This document shows positions 11,312 to 21,646 of a DNA stretch of 64,000 nucleotides, in pieces (the first letter of the stretch is position 1; each line of letters opens with the position of its first letter). Where the stretch lies: assembly GCA_024280855.1 (NCBI GenBank), contig JAJRPG010000006.1, positions 45,222-109,221 of the forward strand. Direction: 5' to 3'. This DNA comes from Planctomycetota bacterium (GTDB taxonomy: Bacteria; Planctomycetota; Phycisphaerae; UBA1845). The notes under the pieces are model-generated. The model saw only the letters and a list, made by a program, of their open reading frames with translations, did not search any database and had not been told where the DNA came from. A program made the position numbers and the translations under genes.

Positions 11312-14308
11312 ATGGCAAGGACGCAAGCGGCTCGCAAACAAGTCTTTTTCTTTGGTAACGGTAAAGCTGACGGTCGTGGCGATCAAAAAGAATTACTCGG
11401 CGGTAAAGGCGCAGGGCTAGCGGAAATGACCAACATTGGTCTGCCCGTGCCCGCAGGTTTTACGATCTCAACGGATGTTTGCGCTGCGTACAATAAGTCT
11501 GGTGGTAAGTGGCCTGGCGGTTTGGAAAAGCAGGTGCGGGCGATGCTGTCTAAGCTGGAGCGGGCGTGCAAGAAAAAGCTGGGCGATAAGAAAAACCCCT
11601 TGCTCGTTTCCGTGAGGTCCGGCGCGGCTAAGTCTATGCCGGGCATGATGGAGACGATTCTTAATCTTGGATTGAACGACCAATCGGTAGAAGGACTCGC
11701 GAAGGTTTCTGGGAACCGCCGCTTCGCCTTCGATGCTTATCGACGACTGATTATGATGTATGGTGCCACGGCTAAAGGCGTTGATCGTCTGCTGTTCGAG
11801 GATACCTTTGATGAGTTGAAAAATGGTAAGACGCGTGCTCGATTAGAAAAGTCTGCGGATGAGCCAATTGAAGATACCGATGCGAGTGCGGAAGAACTTG
11901 CTGAGCTTGTTGAGACGTTCAAAGATATCTACACCGATCAATGCGGTGAAAAGTTTCCTCAGTCTCCATTTGAACAACTAAAGGGCGCGATCAACGCTGT
12001 GTTTGGTAGTTGGGATTCCGAGAAGGCCCAGACCTATCGCCGGGTAGAAAACATCACCGGCCTGCAAGGGACAGCGGTCAATATTTGCCAGATGGTCTTC
12101 GGCAATATGGGCGACGATTGCGGGACGGGCGTATGCTTCACACGCGACCCCAGCACCGGCGAGGCTTGTTTTTACGGTGATTTGCTGATTAACGCGCAAG
12201 GCGAAGATGTGGTCGCCGGCGTACGCACGCCGATTCCTTTGATTGAATTAAAACGAAAAATGCCAGCGGCTTATGGACAACTTGAAGCCGTGCGCGTGAT
12301 CCTTGAGCTTCATTATAAGGATATGCAAGACCTTGAGTTTACGATTGAGCGTAACAAACTTTATATGTTGCAATGTCGAATCGGAAAAAGATCGCCACAG
12401 GCAGCTTTTAAGATAGCCGTCGATCAGGCGACGAAAGGATTGACGACTCCCGCGGCTGCGAAAAGTTTGGTTAAGAAGAAATACCTACCCAAGAAATATC
12501 TATCGCTAGCTAGTAAAGCCATCATTACTAAAGATGAAGCGATATTGCGTATTCGAGAGGCTGATATTGAACGATTGTTTTATCCGGTTTTAGATGCCAA
12601 TGTCTCAGCCGGTGAACTTGCTCAGCGGCGACTTGGCACGGGTATAGGCGCGGTTCCTGGCGCGGCGTGTGGCGAAGTTGCTTTGTCTGCGGAGAGAGCG
12701 GAGCAGCGGGCGGGCGAAGGGAAGTCAGTCATTCTTGTACGCAAAGAAACGTCGCCGGAAGATGTCGGCGGGATGCACGTCGCATCTGGCATTTTAACTT
12801 CGACCGGCGGAAAGACATCTCACGCAGCGGTGGTCGCTCGCGGGTGGGGTAAGTGTTGTATCGTTGGCAGTAGCGACTTGGTGGTTGATTACGAATTGGG
12901 GCAAATTTCTTTTGATGGCAGAGTGATTCGTGAGGGTGATGCAATCACACTGGATGGTAGCGCAGGCGAAATTTACGACGGCACGATAGACCTAGCTAGG
13001 CCTCAAGCGCCAGCCGAGTATGACACGCTGATGAAGTGGTGTGATCAGCGGCGCGACCTCAAAGTGCGTGCCAATGCCGACACGCCAGCGGATGCCGCGA
13101 AGGCCGTTGTTTTTGGGGCTGAGGGTATTGGCCTGTGTCGCACGGAACACATGTTCTTTGATCCAGCGGAGCCTCAGCGCATCCGAGCGATGCGTGAAAT
13201 GATCTTGGCTAACACGCTTGAGCATCGTAAATCGGCGTTAGCGAAACTGCTTCCTTTTCAGCGGCGCGATTTTGAAGGTATTTTTGAAGCGATGGACGGC
13301 TTGCCCGTTACGATTCGCCTGCTCGATCCGCCGCTGCATGAATTTTTACCTCAGCCTGATAACGAAGTTGCGCTAGAGGCTGCGGTGGATGATCTCAATG
13401 TTGCGCTGCGAGACGAAACAAAAGGTGTGCAGGCGGCTGAGTTCGTCAAGTTTACGATGCAGGATGTGTTAGACCGCATCGAAAAGTTGCACGAGTCTAA
13501 TCCGATGCTGGGCCACCGCGGATGTCGTTTGTGCATTACTTATCCAGAAATTTTGGATATGCAGGTGCGAGCGATCATGGAAGCGGCTGTGGCTTGCAAA
13601 CGTCGTAGCATCAAAGTGTTACCCGAAATCATGATTCCGCTTAGCATCGATGCGAAAGAGTTAGGCATTCTCGTGGACCAGACGAGAGGCGTTGCGGAGG
13701 CTGTTCTCAAAGAGAAAAAGGTGAAGCTCAATTATCTTGTGGGTACGATGATCGAAACACCGCGTGCAGCGCTCGTGGCTGATCGAATGGCTGAGGTTTC
13801 TGAGTTTTTCAGCTTTGGCACAAACGACCTGACGCAAATGACGATGGGCTTGTCGCGTGACGATGCCGGACGATTTTTGCCGGACTATGTTGACGAAGAC
13901 AAATCCGGGATTTTTGAGCATGACCCGTTTCAGTCATTGGATGTTCATGGCGTGGGGCTTTTGGTTCAACTTGCGTGCGAAACGGGAAGAGAAGCAAGGC
14001 CTGGGCTGAAGCTTGGTATTTGTGGTGAGCATGGCGGAGACCCGGCTTCGATAAGTTTTTGTTATCAAGCCGACCTTGACTATGTATCGTGTAGTCCTTA
14101 TCGGGTTCCGGTCGCGCGATTGGCTGCGGCTCAGGCGACGATAGAGTTTGGTGGGCCAGCCGCTAAAAAAACTAAGTCGAAACCACGCAAAGCTAAAACC
14201 ACGGCTAAGAAGAAGTCTGCGCCAAAAGCAAAATCGAAGTCAAAAACCAAGGCTAAGCGTTCTGCCGGGAAGTCTTCGACGACTAAGAAAAAGAAACGAG
14301 TTCGTTAG
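11312..14308 (+). CDS. ppdK: Pyruvate, phosphate dikinase with Lys/Ala/Ser-rich C-terminal tail
   Basis: GNGKADGRGDQKELLGGKGAGLAEM; GGKTSHAAVVARGWGKCCIVG phospho-His region; GTNDLTQMTMGLSRDDAGRFLPDY. ATG at 11312 preceded by AGGA; about 50 basic residues after the catalytic domain. Confidence 0.95.
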   Translation: MARTQAARKQVFFFGNGKADGRGDQKELLGGKGAGLAEMTNIGLPVPAGFTISTDVCAAYNKSGGKWPGGLEKQVRAMLSKLERACKKKLGDKKNPLLVSVRSGAAKSMPGMMETILNLGLNDQSVEGLAKVSGNRRFAFDAYRRLIMMYGATAKGVDRLLFEDTFDELKNGKTRARLEKSADEPIEDTDASAEELAELVETFKDIYTDQCGEKFPQSPFEQLKGAINAVFGSWDSEKAQTYRRVENITGLQGTAVNICQMVFGNMGDDCGTGVCFTRDPSTGEACFYGDLLINAQGEDVVAGVRTPIPLIELKRKMPAAYGQLEAVRVILELHYKDMQDLEFTIERNKLYMLQCRIGKRSPQAAFKIAVDQATKGLTTPAAAKSLVKKKYLPKKYLSLASKAIITKDEAILRIREADIERLFYPVLDANVSAGELAQRRLGTGIGAVPGAACGEVALSAERAEQRAGEGKSVILVRKETSPEDVGGMHVASGILTSTGGKTSHAAVVARGWGKCCIVGSSDLVVDYELGQISFDGRVIREGDAITLDGSAGEIYDGTIDLARPQAPAEYDTLMKWCDQRRDLKVRANADTPADAAKAVVFGAEGIGLCRTEHMFFDPAEPQRIRAMREMILANTLEHRKSALAKLLPFQRRDFEGIFEAMDGLPVTIRLLDPPLHEFLPQPDNEVALEAAVDDLNVALRDETKGVQAAEFVKFTMQDVLDRIEKLHESNPMLGHRGCRLCITYPEILDMQVRAIMEAAVACKRRSIKVLPEIMIPLSIDAKELGILVDQTRGVAEAVLKEKKVKLNYLVGTMIETPRAALVADRMAEVSEFFSFGTNDLTQMTMGLSRDDAGRFLPDYVDEDKSGIFEHDPFQSLDVHGVGLLVQLACETGREARPGLKLGICGEHGGDPASISFCYQADLDYVSCSPYRVPVARLAAAQATIEFGGPAAKKTKSKPRKAKTTAKKKSAPKAKSKSKTKAKRSAGKSSTTKKKKRVR

Positions 14309-14367
14309 ACGATAAATACATTTTCGTGGCGTATTGATGACAAGATTGACGAAGCGACTCCATACCG

Positions 14368-14988
14368 ATGAGTGATAAACGATTACGATTAGCTGTGTTA
14401 TTGTCCGGCGGCGGTCGAACGATGGAGAATTTGCACGAACAACTGCGAGACCAACATATCGACGCGCGGATTGACGTCGTGGTAAGTTCACGGGCTGACG
14501 TCGCAGGCATCGAGCGGGCTAAGCAATGCGGGTTGCCCGTCGTCATTATCGAGCGGAAAAAACTTAGTAGCGACGCGTTTCAAGCGGAGCTAACCGAGGC
14601 CGTCAAATCAGTTGACCTTGTGTGCATGGCCGGTTTCTTATCGTTGTGGCATATTCCGGAAGAATTTTTGGGGCGGGTTATGAACATTCATCCTGCGCTG
14701 CTCCCCGAATTTGGCGGTCGGGGGATGTTTGGCCATCATGTGCATAAAGCGGTGATTGCTGCGGGTAACAAGGAAAGCGGATGCACAGTTCATTTTTGCG
14801 ATAATCTGTACGATCATGGGCCGATAGTTTTACAGCGCAAAGTAGTGGTGAAAAACAATGACACGCCCGAGACACTCGCCGCGAAAGTTTTTGAGCAGGA
14901 ATGTGTCGCTTATCCCGAAGCCGTGAGATTGTTTTGCGAGAACCGCATTCGTATTGTTGATGGCTTAGTAGAGATTCTACCGAAGTAG
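14368..14988 (+). CDS. purN: Phosphoribosylglycinamide formyltransferase
   Basis: LAVLLSGGGRTMENL; MNIHPALLPEFGGRGMFGHHVHKAV; GCTVHFCDNLYDHGPIVLQRKV. Confidence 0.88.
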   Translation: MSDKRLRLAVLLSGGGRTMENLHEQLRDQHIDARIDVVVSSRADVAGIERAKQCGLPVVIIERKKLSSDAFQAELTEAVKSVDLVCMAGFLSLWHIPEEFLGRVMNIHPALLPEFGGRGMFGHHVHKAVIAAGNKESGCTVHFCDNLYDHGPIVLQRKVVVKNNDTPETLAAKVFEQECVAYPEAVRLFCENRIRIVDGLVEILPK

Positions 14989-15551
14989 GCCTGCTGATGC
15001 GCGATGCGTGTTGATTGTATTCGTGGCATTGGTAGAACGGACGGATACTTGGGTGAAGGCTCGCGCTCCACGGTTCTGTCACCCAAGCATCCATCGCTAC
15101 TGTCGCGTCCTCCTCTTTCCCCGCACGGAAAGCACGATTTACGACACGACACTGTCTCTTTCCACCACCAACTATCCCCAATGGGGGCCATCTGTCAGCT
15201 AGCCATTCGATACTTCTTGCATGGGAAAAAACGAATGATTCGCTTAGACGCAATCGTTTAGTCAAAACATTTTTTGGTTGTCAAAAAATTAAGCAACGTC
15301 GTGTCAATGGCCGTCGTGTAGGTTGGTCGCTGCGTGTTCGCAGTCTTTTACGCCTTAAATAGAAGGCTAATCATACGCAAGTCAGTCATCGACTCGCGCT
15401 TACAGGCAGTTAGCTGCTGCCTGCTAACTATTAAAATTCTATGCCTCGCAGGTTATCGGAGGCAAGTGAAATGTAAAAAAATGTGTGAAAAATAAATTGA
15501 AACGGGATTCCCGGCAATTAAACTCGTGTTTATTTTTAATAGCTAGGCGGC

Positions 15552-18500
15552 TTATCGTCCACGGATAATGGCTTGCTCTGATTCGAGTCTTTTGGTGCGT
15601 AAGTTATAGAATGCTCGCTTCACGGTAGCGTCTACTGGTAATTGTCCTGGACGTTGCTGAATAATCCGTGCGGGCTGACCTTGTATGATGAGCAGTTCGC
15701 GTTCTCGCTCGAATGTCAGGTCGCTGGCCGTGAGCGAAAGCCCTTCCGTTTGGTCTTGTAACCGGACCTGGCCCGAGGCGTGGAATTGTCGCAATTGGGT
15801 CGTGCTTAGTCTTCCCATTTGTTGTTGTGGGCGCGTGCTAGCTGATTGTTCGCCTAGAAAATCGATAGTAAGCACATCGCATAACAAAAATGTCGCTCGC
15901 CCCGAACCTGTTTCCGTTGTAGTTTTCTTTGCGTCAGGAAATAAGCGAGTCAAATGTTCGCCGCTGAAATGTTTCAGGTTGATGTCGCCTTCAAATCTTG
16001 TTTGATCGATCGAAAAGTCATACCACATAGCTTGGGACCATGTGATGAATGTTTTGGAAGGTCCGGAATTTTCGTCCGCCCCCAAAAAGCCGCGCGGCGT
16101 AGTCTCTGCTTGCTGCGAACTACTCTGCCGGGCGGGCGAGAAATCTTCTATCAATAAATCTCCTGCGCCTTCGATGAGCATTTTTGACATGCCCCGTCGA
16201 AGGTTTACAGACAGTTGTGGTCCTGCGAGTCGCGCTCTGGTTCGCGGCTCTCCAGTTATTTCATCAAGAGATGTCGTCTGCACCACCGCCCGGCCGGTGG
16301 CCAAAATGTATGCAGGCTCCTTGGCTAAGATGCCGCGATTGGCGCTCATCTCGCCGTTATTATTTTGCTCGAATCGTTGAACGAATTTATCAAAAATCCA
16401 CCAGTTGCGGCGCTGAGGCTGAGTCTTGGCGATGGCGACGTCATCAAACTCTACGACCAATTGGTTGCAATCAAACGTCGTGCCGCCAGCACTGGTGGCG
16501 TGGACATCTCCTGAAAAAACGGAACGATTTTCCCGTCCCTGAAATTTCATCCATTCTTCCCAGGTGATGGATACCGGAATGGGCTGGTCTAGCTGTCTGC
16601 CGTCTAAATCTTTGTGTGACTGAAAGGTCATGCGTCCCGCGCCAGGAACCTGTGCCCATTCATCCAGTACGTTCACATTTACCTGCTCGCCAGTCACGGT
16701 GAATTCGCCAGTGGTGACTGACGCTGGCTGAGTTTGTGTGCCGATGATTAGTGTCTTGTCGATGTCACTACCGTTGACAATTGTGCAGTCTAATTCCTGG
16801 GCGGTTAATTCTAAAGATTGAGATTCGTCTGTAACCATGACGTCGCCATAGGCCCGCAATCGTTTTGCGCCAATCTCCGTGCGTACTTTCATTTCGTGTT
16901 CTCGTCGCTTTGCCTCCCAGTCAACTTCTTGAGGATTAACACCCGCGTCGAGCGCCGCTTGATAGGCCTTTGCAGGGTCAAATGGAGACGCTGGCCGTGT
17001 GACAGTTTGGAAGTCGAGGATAAGACGGTCGCGGGCACGAATCGTTCGATCTTCCTGCATCGCGACGACATCTCTTCGGGCGGTGGCCACCAAGGGCATT
17101 AAGCGGCCGTCGGCGTTGGTGGTGACAATGACGTCTAATTCGCTGCAAGCTAAACTATCGTTGAGACGGTCGAGGCGCACATGGCCTCTAGTTTCTACGC
17201 GCTGAATGGTTTGTGCTTGCTGACGCCCGACTGTTTCCTTACCAAAATACAGCGCGAGTTGGTCGGCGGCGAGCGAGGCGTCTTGCTCGATGAGGGCGAC
17301 GTTACCGAGGAATATCGCTTTGTCGAGAACGCGGACCCGCGTCTGTCGTAGTCCTCCTGAGAAACTTAGCTTAGTGCGTTTTTCATAATGGCCTAAGACT
17401 TCAAGACTATCGCTAAAGGCAACTGATAGAGGTGTGCGACCAGGCGTCTTGCTTTGGCCAGTGACTGAGGCGGACTGCGAATGATCGATGCGCATTAGTT
17501 TGCCAGGCCCTTTGACGAGGATTGCTATGTCGTCCTCACCGGGTTTGAGATCAATGCTTGTGCCACTAATTTCGCCATCAGCCAGGGAGCGTACTACCAC
17601 GTTCGTGTTTTTGGATTCGCTAAGCGTGACGCTGCCATCGTCTGGGTTGTAAACCAATTGGCCACAGGTCGCTTCGCCTTCGTCGTTGGAAAGACGAACC
17701 GGGGAACCCTTGGCCGTCAGTAGAGACCTGACTTTGGGGAGACATCGCTCATCATTTTTCCCGCAGGCTTCGAGTGAAAAGTGCCCTTCCCATGACAGTG
17801 AAATTTTTTCTTCTGTCGCTCCCGCGACTTTTTGAGCGGCGGTTTGCTCCATGTTAGTCTGTGATTGTACTTGTTTGCGATCATTAGCTGATACGCTACG
17901 CAAAATATCGAGCGTGCCAGCTTCAAGCCGCGCGAGTGTCTTGCCGCCAGCGACTTGCCGGGCATCGACACCGCCTGCAAAACGAGCGATATATTTTAGC
18001 GTAGGTTTTGAGACTTCAACTTCAGCGGGGTTATCCGTAGCTGAAAATAAGGGAACGGTTTCTTCTGTCGGGCTTTCTTTGATCTCTTCTTGTATCCCCC
18101 CATTTGCGACTTGTTGCTGCGCAGCGAGTATGTTCGATGCGATGGTCTGACGGATCCAATCAACGACGGAATTTCCTGGCTGAGCTTCCTGGCCGGCGGC
18201 GATGCCCAGGCTTGAAGCTTGACCTTTCAACTCAATCGTGCCACCGCTTTCGATGCGTAAATAATCAACACGACCGGCGGATTCGTCGAAACGGATTTCC
18301 ATGTTAGCTGATCTAAAGGTGATGTCTGAAGCTAGGATGGCGACGTCTGAAGGGAAGATAACTTTAGAATACTCAACGTCAAAGATGATTTCGTTGGCTT
18401 CGATGCGAACGACTTGCGATGGCTCTAATATGTGTCGCGTATCTTCGGGTAAACTATCGCGTTGCTGTTCGGACAAACGATCATATTCTATGACCACGCC

Positions 18501-19016
18501 GCCAAATAGCTTCCCCCGCATCGGCGTTAAGCCATGACTAATTTGTCCTTCGACGATGGCTTCTTTCGCGGTGATGCGAACACCGTGGCCATCCTGCGTA
18601 CGAAGTCGGATGACAGGGTTCTCAAGCGCAATCTCGTTGCCCTCTCCTGCTACAGGCGTTAAACGACCGACTTCAACTTCGCCCCATGCTCGATCACTAT
18701 CGGGACGAAACAGAGACAGCTTACTACGCAGCGCAGTTCCTACTCGGCCACCGGATACGGGGACGCCATCATCTTCCGTAGCTTGCGTTTGCCCCGGAAT
18801 TTTTAACGGCAATTCGGGTAGGCGAGTCGTTTGTTTGGAATTCGCTGCTCGCGGATCAATCTGACTAAATTGATAAATGGAAAAACAAACCAGCAAAATC
18901 GCCAGCGTCGCTAAGCCAACAACGATGCCACGAAGCAGCCCGCTAGCCCTTCGGCGCGAACGCTTGGCTAAGCGACTGTTGCGAGATTGAGAATTTGTTG
19001 CGTTCACTTTTATCAT
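15552..19016 (-). CDS. Giant LptC/LptA (OstA)-like periplasmic protein
   Basis: 1154 aa with N-terminal TM anchor and long beta-rich OstA-like stretches (ARLEAGTLDI, LRAYGDVMVTDESQSLELTAQELD, LEVLGHYEKRTKLSFSGGLRQT); ATGA overlap with the kdsC stop. Confidence 0.65.
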   Translation of the reverse strand: MIKVNATNSQSRNSRLAKRSRRRASGLLRGIVVGLATLAILLVCFSIYQFSQIDPRAANSKQTTRLPELPLKIPGQTQATEDDGVPVSGGRVGTALRSKLSLFRPDSDRAWGEVEVGRLTPVAGEGNEIALENPVIRLRTQDGHGVRITAKEAIVEGQISHGLTPMRGKLFGGVVIEYDRLSEQQRDSLPEDTRHILEPSQVVRIEANEIIFDVEYSKVIFPSDVAILASDITFRSANMEIRFDESAGRVDYLRIESGGTIELKGQASSLGIAAGQEAQPGNSVVDWIRQTIASNILAAQQQVANGGIQEEIKESPTEETVPLFSATDNPAEVEVSKPTLKYIARFAGGVDARQVAGGKTLARLEAGTLDILRSVSANDRKQVQSQTNMEQTAAQKVAGATEEKISLSWEGHFSLEACGKNDERCLPKVRSLLTAKGSPVRLSNDEGEATCGQLVYNPDDGSVTLSESKNTNVVVRSLADGEISGTSIDLKPGEDDIAILVKGPGKLMRIDHSQSASVTGQSKTPGRTPLSVAFSDSLEVLGHYEKRTKLSFSGGLRQTRVRVLDKAIFLGNVALIEQDASLAADQLALYFGKETVGRQQAQTIQRVETRGHVRLDRLNDSLACSELDVIVTTNADGRLMPLVATARRDVVAMQEDRTIRARDRLILDFQTVTRPASPFDPAKAYQAALDAGVNPQEVDWEAKRREHEMKVRTEIGAKRLRAYGDVMVTDESQSLELTAQELDCTIVNGSDIDKTLIIGTQTQPASVTTGEFTVTGEQVNVNVLDEWAQVPGAGRMTFQSHKDLDGRQLDQPIPVSITWEEWMKFQGRENRSVFSGDVHATSAGGTTFDCNQLVVEFDDVAIAKTQPQRRNWWIFDKFVQRFEQNNNGEMSANRGILAKEPAYILATGRAVVQTTSLDEITGEPRTRARLAGPQLSVNLRRGMSKMLIEGAGDLLIEDFSPARQSSSQQAETTPRGFLGADENSGPSKTFITWSQAMWYDFSIDQTRFEGDINLKHFSGEHLTRLFPDAKKTTTETGSGRATFLLCDVLTIDFLGEQSASTRPQQQMGRLSTTQLRQFHASGQVRLQDQTEGLSLTASDLTFERERELLIIQGQPARIIQQRPGQLPVDATVKRAFYNLRTKRLESEQAIIRGR

Positions 19017-19492
19017 CGTGTCTGCTTTTGCAGAAGAAGTTCGATCGTTTCCGCCACGGCTCCGCTGCCCCCTTGTCGGCGCGTGATGTAGCCCGCGACT
19101 CGCTTAACCGCAGGAACCGCATTGGCTACCGCGATAGGAAGTCCGACGTGCTGCATGACTTCGAGGTCGGGCCAATCGTCGCCTATATAAGCGACCTGGT
19201 TATCGGACAGGCCAAGCTCAGTCAGCCAACTTTGGTAGACGCCGATTTTATTTTTCACACCTTGACGCACCTGTTCGATGCCCAGCTCTTTCGCACGGTA
19301 CGCGACCGCTGGCGAATTTCGCCCCGTAAGTAAGGCGACTTTATGACCGGCGGCCTGCCAGCGTTTGATGGCTAAACCGTCTTGCACATAAAAAACTTTT
19401 TCCAGCTCACCATCGGCGGTTGTGACGATTTGGCCATTGGTGAGTACACCGTCCACATCGAGTATCAGCAGTTCAATGGCGTTGAAATCCAT
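19013..19492 (-). CDS. kdsC: KDO-8-phosphate phosphatase-like HAD hydrolase
   Basis: IELLILDVDGVLTNGQI, VALLTGRNSPAVAYRAKELGI, YIGDDWPDLEVMQHVGLPIAVANA; start taken as MDFNAIE (ORF track extends to 19570). Confidence 0.85.
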   Translation of the reverse strand: MDFNAIELLILDVDGVLTNGQIVTTADGELEKVFYVQDGLAIKRWQAAGHKVALLTGRNSPAVAYRAKELGIEQVRQGVKNKIGVYQSWLTELGLSDNQVAYIGDDWPDLEVMQHVGLPIAVANAVPAVKRVAGYITRRQGGSGAVAETIELLLQKQTR

Positions 19493-19644
19493 AAATCGTC
19501 TCATTCCCCCGGGGAAAAGTACAGTATCCCGCCCCCATAAGCCACGGTCAAGCGTTCGTTTGGCCCTCATTTCTGACGGCTTATCAGGATGGGGAGTCTT
19601 GACAACGGGCCGACAAACGCCGACCTTTCTCGCACGGGAGGTAG

Positions 19645-20637
19645 ATGAATATGCGCGTGCTGTCTGGTGTCCAATCTAACGGGAAATTGCATCTGGGAAA
19701 TTACCTGGGAGCCATGAAGCAGCATATCGAGTTGCAACGTGAAAATGAGTGTTTTTACTTTATCGCGAACTATCACTCGCTTACGACGGTTCAAGACGCC
19801 AAGTTGTTACGCCAGCTTACCGTAGACGTAGCTTTGGACTACCTCGCTTTTGGACTTGACCCGAACAAGGCTAACCTCTTTCGGCAGAGCGACATCCCCG
19901 AAGTGACCGAACTCGCATGGATTCTTTCCACTGTCACAGGAAAAGGGCTGCTTGAACGAGCGACCTCTTACAAAGACAAAATCGCCAAAGAAATTGCACC
20001 GTCAATGGGCTTATTCTGCTATCCTGTACTCATGGCTGCGGATATTTTGATTTATAAGAGCGATATGGTCCCCGTCGGGAAGGATCAGACGCAGCATGTA
20101 GAGATGGCCGCCGACATGGCTGGGCATTTCAATCATGCCTTTGGGTGTGAAATTTTGAAGCTTCCGAAGCTTCGGCTCAACGAAGCCCACGTCGTGCCCG
20201 GGCTGGATGGCCAAAAGATGTCCAAAAGCTATGGCAATACCATTAACCTGTTCGACCCGCCCAAAAAAGTGCGGAAACAGATTATGGGCATCAAAACCGA
20301 CTCGACACCGGTGGAAGACCCAAAAAACCCTGAGACTTGCAACGTTTTTGCCATTTACAAATTGTTAGCTAATGCGGATGAAGTGGCTGCACTCGATGAA
20401 AAATATCGTGGCGGGGGCATGGGATATGGCGAGGCGAAGCAGCAGTTATTTGAAGTCGCGGAACGCGTGCTAGGTCCAGCCCGTGAGCGGCGCGGGGAAT
20501 TAGAAGCGGATACGGATTACGTTGAGGATGTATTGAACACAGCTGCGGGTCGTGCGCGAGCGGTAGCGGGGGAGGTCATGGCTGAGGTGCGTGAGGTGTG
20601 CGGGCTGATGGTCGGAAAGGGTACGCATCGTGGCTAA
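19645..20637 (+). CDS. trpS: Tryptophanyl-tRNA synthetase
   Basis: VQSNGKLHLGNYLGAM (HIGH region); GQKMSKSYGNTI (KMSKS). Confidence 0.96.
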   Translation: MNMRVLSGVQSNGKLHLGNYLGAMKQHIELQRENECFYFIANYHSLTTVQDAKLLRQLTVDVALDYLAFGLDPNKANLFRQSDIPEVTELAWILSTVTGKGLLERATSYKDKIAKEIAPSMGLFCYPVLMAADILIYKSDMVPVGKDQTQHVEMAADMAGHFNHAFGCEILKLPKLRLNEAHVVPGLDGQKMSKSYGNTINLFDPPKKVRKQIMGIKTDSTPVEDPKNPETCNVFAIYKLLANADEVAALDEKYRGGGMGYGEAKQQLFEVAERVLGPARERRGELEADTDYVEDVLNTAAGRARAVAGEVMAEVREVCGLMVGKGTHRG

Positions 20638-21646
20638 TTATAAAGTTACGCTCGATGCCTATCACGGGCCTCTCGATCTCATGCTGTTTTTGATTCAGCG
20701 TGAAGAGGTCGATATCTATGATATTCCCATCGCGAAAATCACCAAAGAGTATATCGAATATGTCGAGGTGATGGAGAAAATTGATCCTGAAATCGTGGGC
20801 GAGTTTCTCATCCTCGCTGCGACGCTCATGGAGATAAAGTCGAGATTATTGCTGCCGGTTCCGCCGCCGGAAGAAGTTGACGATGAGATGATTGACCCTC
20901 GTCTCGAACTTGTTCATCAACTCCTGGAATACAAAAAGTATAAGGAAGCCGCCCGGTCGCTGGAAGATTCTGCGCTTGAGCAAGCCTTGAAACACGCGCG
21001 AAGCCCGGTCCTGCCGCCGCGCGACCCTGATGATGTCGAATTGGATAGCTTGGAAATCTGGGATGTTTTCGATGCTTTCAATCATATATTGGAACAAACG
21101 GGTAAGAGCGAAGCGGTTCATCAAGTTCCGATTGATGACACACCCATTGCACTACATGCCGATGACGTAGTAGATGTGTTGCAGCGGGCTGGTGGCACTT
21201 ATGAGTTTAGTCGCATATTTGCGGGCAGAACTCGGCCTGAGATGATCGGCTTGTTTCTGGCGATGCTGGAACTTATTCGACAAAAACGTATTGTCGTCAA
21301 ACAAGCAACCAATACCTCTGAGATTGTTATTCATCTGTTGGACGCTACGCCGCTAGATGAAATTGATGATCTCGATGCCGAATATAACAACTACGCCGCG
21401 AAGTATGATACCGAAAGTGAATTGGGGAGTGATGAAGAACCAATTGCAGGACCTGTCTCTGACGCTGAAGATCCTGAACGACAAGACGCATCAGCTAGTC
21501 TAGTCGCGGAGAAAACCGTTGATCGAGATTTTATTGAACTCGATAACACACCACATGATGATGAACTAACCTCAACGCCACAAACGCATAAGTCTGAAGT
21601 TGTTAAACCGGACAGCGATGACAATCCAACTGAGGAAAAAGCATGA
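20630..21646 (+). CDS. scpA: Segregation and condensation protein A
   Basis: YHGPLDLMLFLIQREEVDIYDIPIAKITKEYIEYV; ATLMEIKSRLLLP; acidic C-terminal extension. Confidence 0.93.
   Translation: MANYKVTLDAYHGPLDLMLFLIQREEVDIYDIPIAKITKEYIEYVEVMEKIDPEIVGEFLILAATLMEIKSRLLLPVPPPEEVDDEMIDPRLELVHQLLEYKKYKEAARSLEDSALEQALKHARSPVLPPRDPDDVELDSLEIWDVFDAFNHILEQTGKSEAVHQVPIDDTPIALHADDVVDVLQRAGGTYEFSRIFAGRTRPEMIGLFLAMLELIRQKRIVVKQATNTSEIVIHLLDATPLDEIDDLDAEYNNYAAKYDTESELGSDEEPIAGPVSDAEDPERQDASASLVAEKTVDRDFIELDNTPHDDELTSTPQTHKSEVVKPDSDDNPTEEKA

Noticed and set aside
11085-11420. 111-aa ORF overlapping the ppdK start
   Set aside because: No recognisable protein character and overlaps the clearly supported ppdK N-terminus.
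15004-15261. Small ORFs (85 and 64 aa) in the post-purN gap
   Set aside because: Overlap each other and the hairpin; low-complexity, no RBS or conserved features visible.
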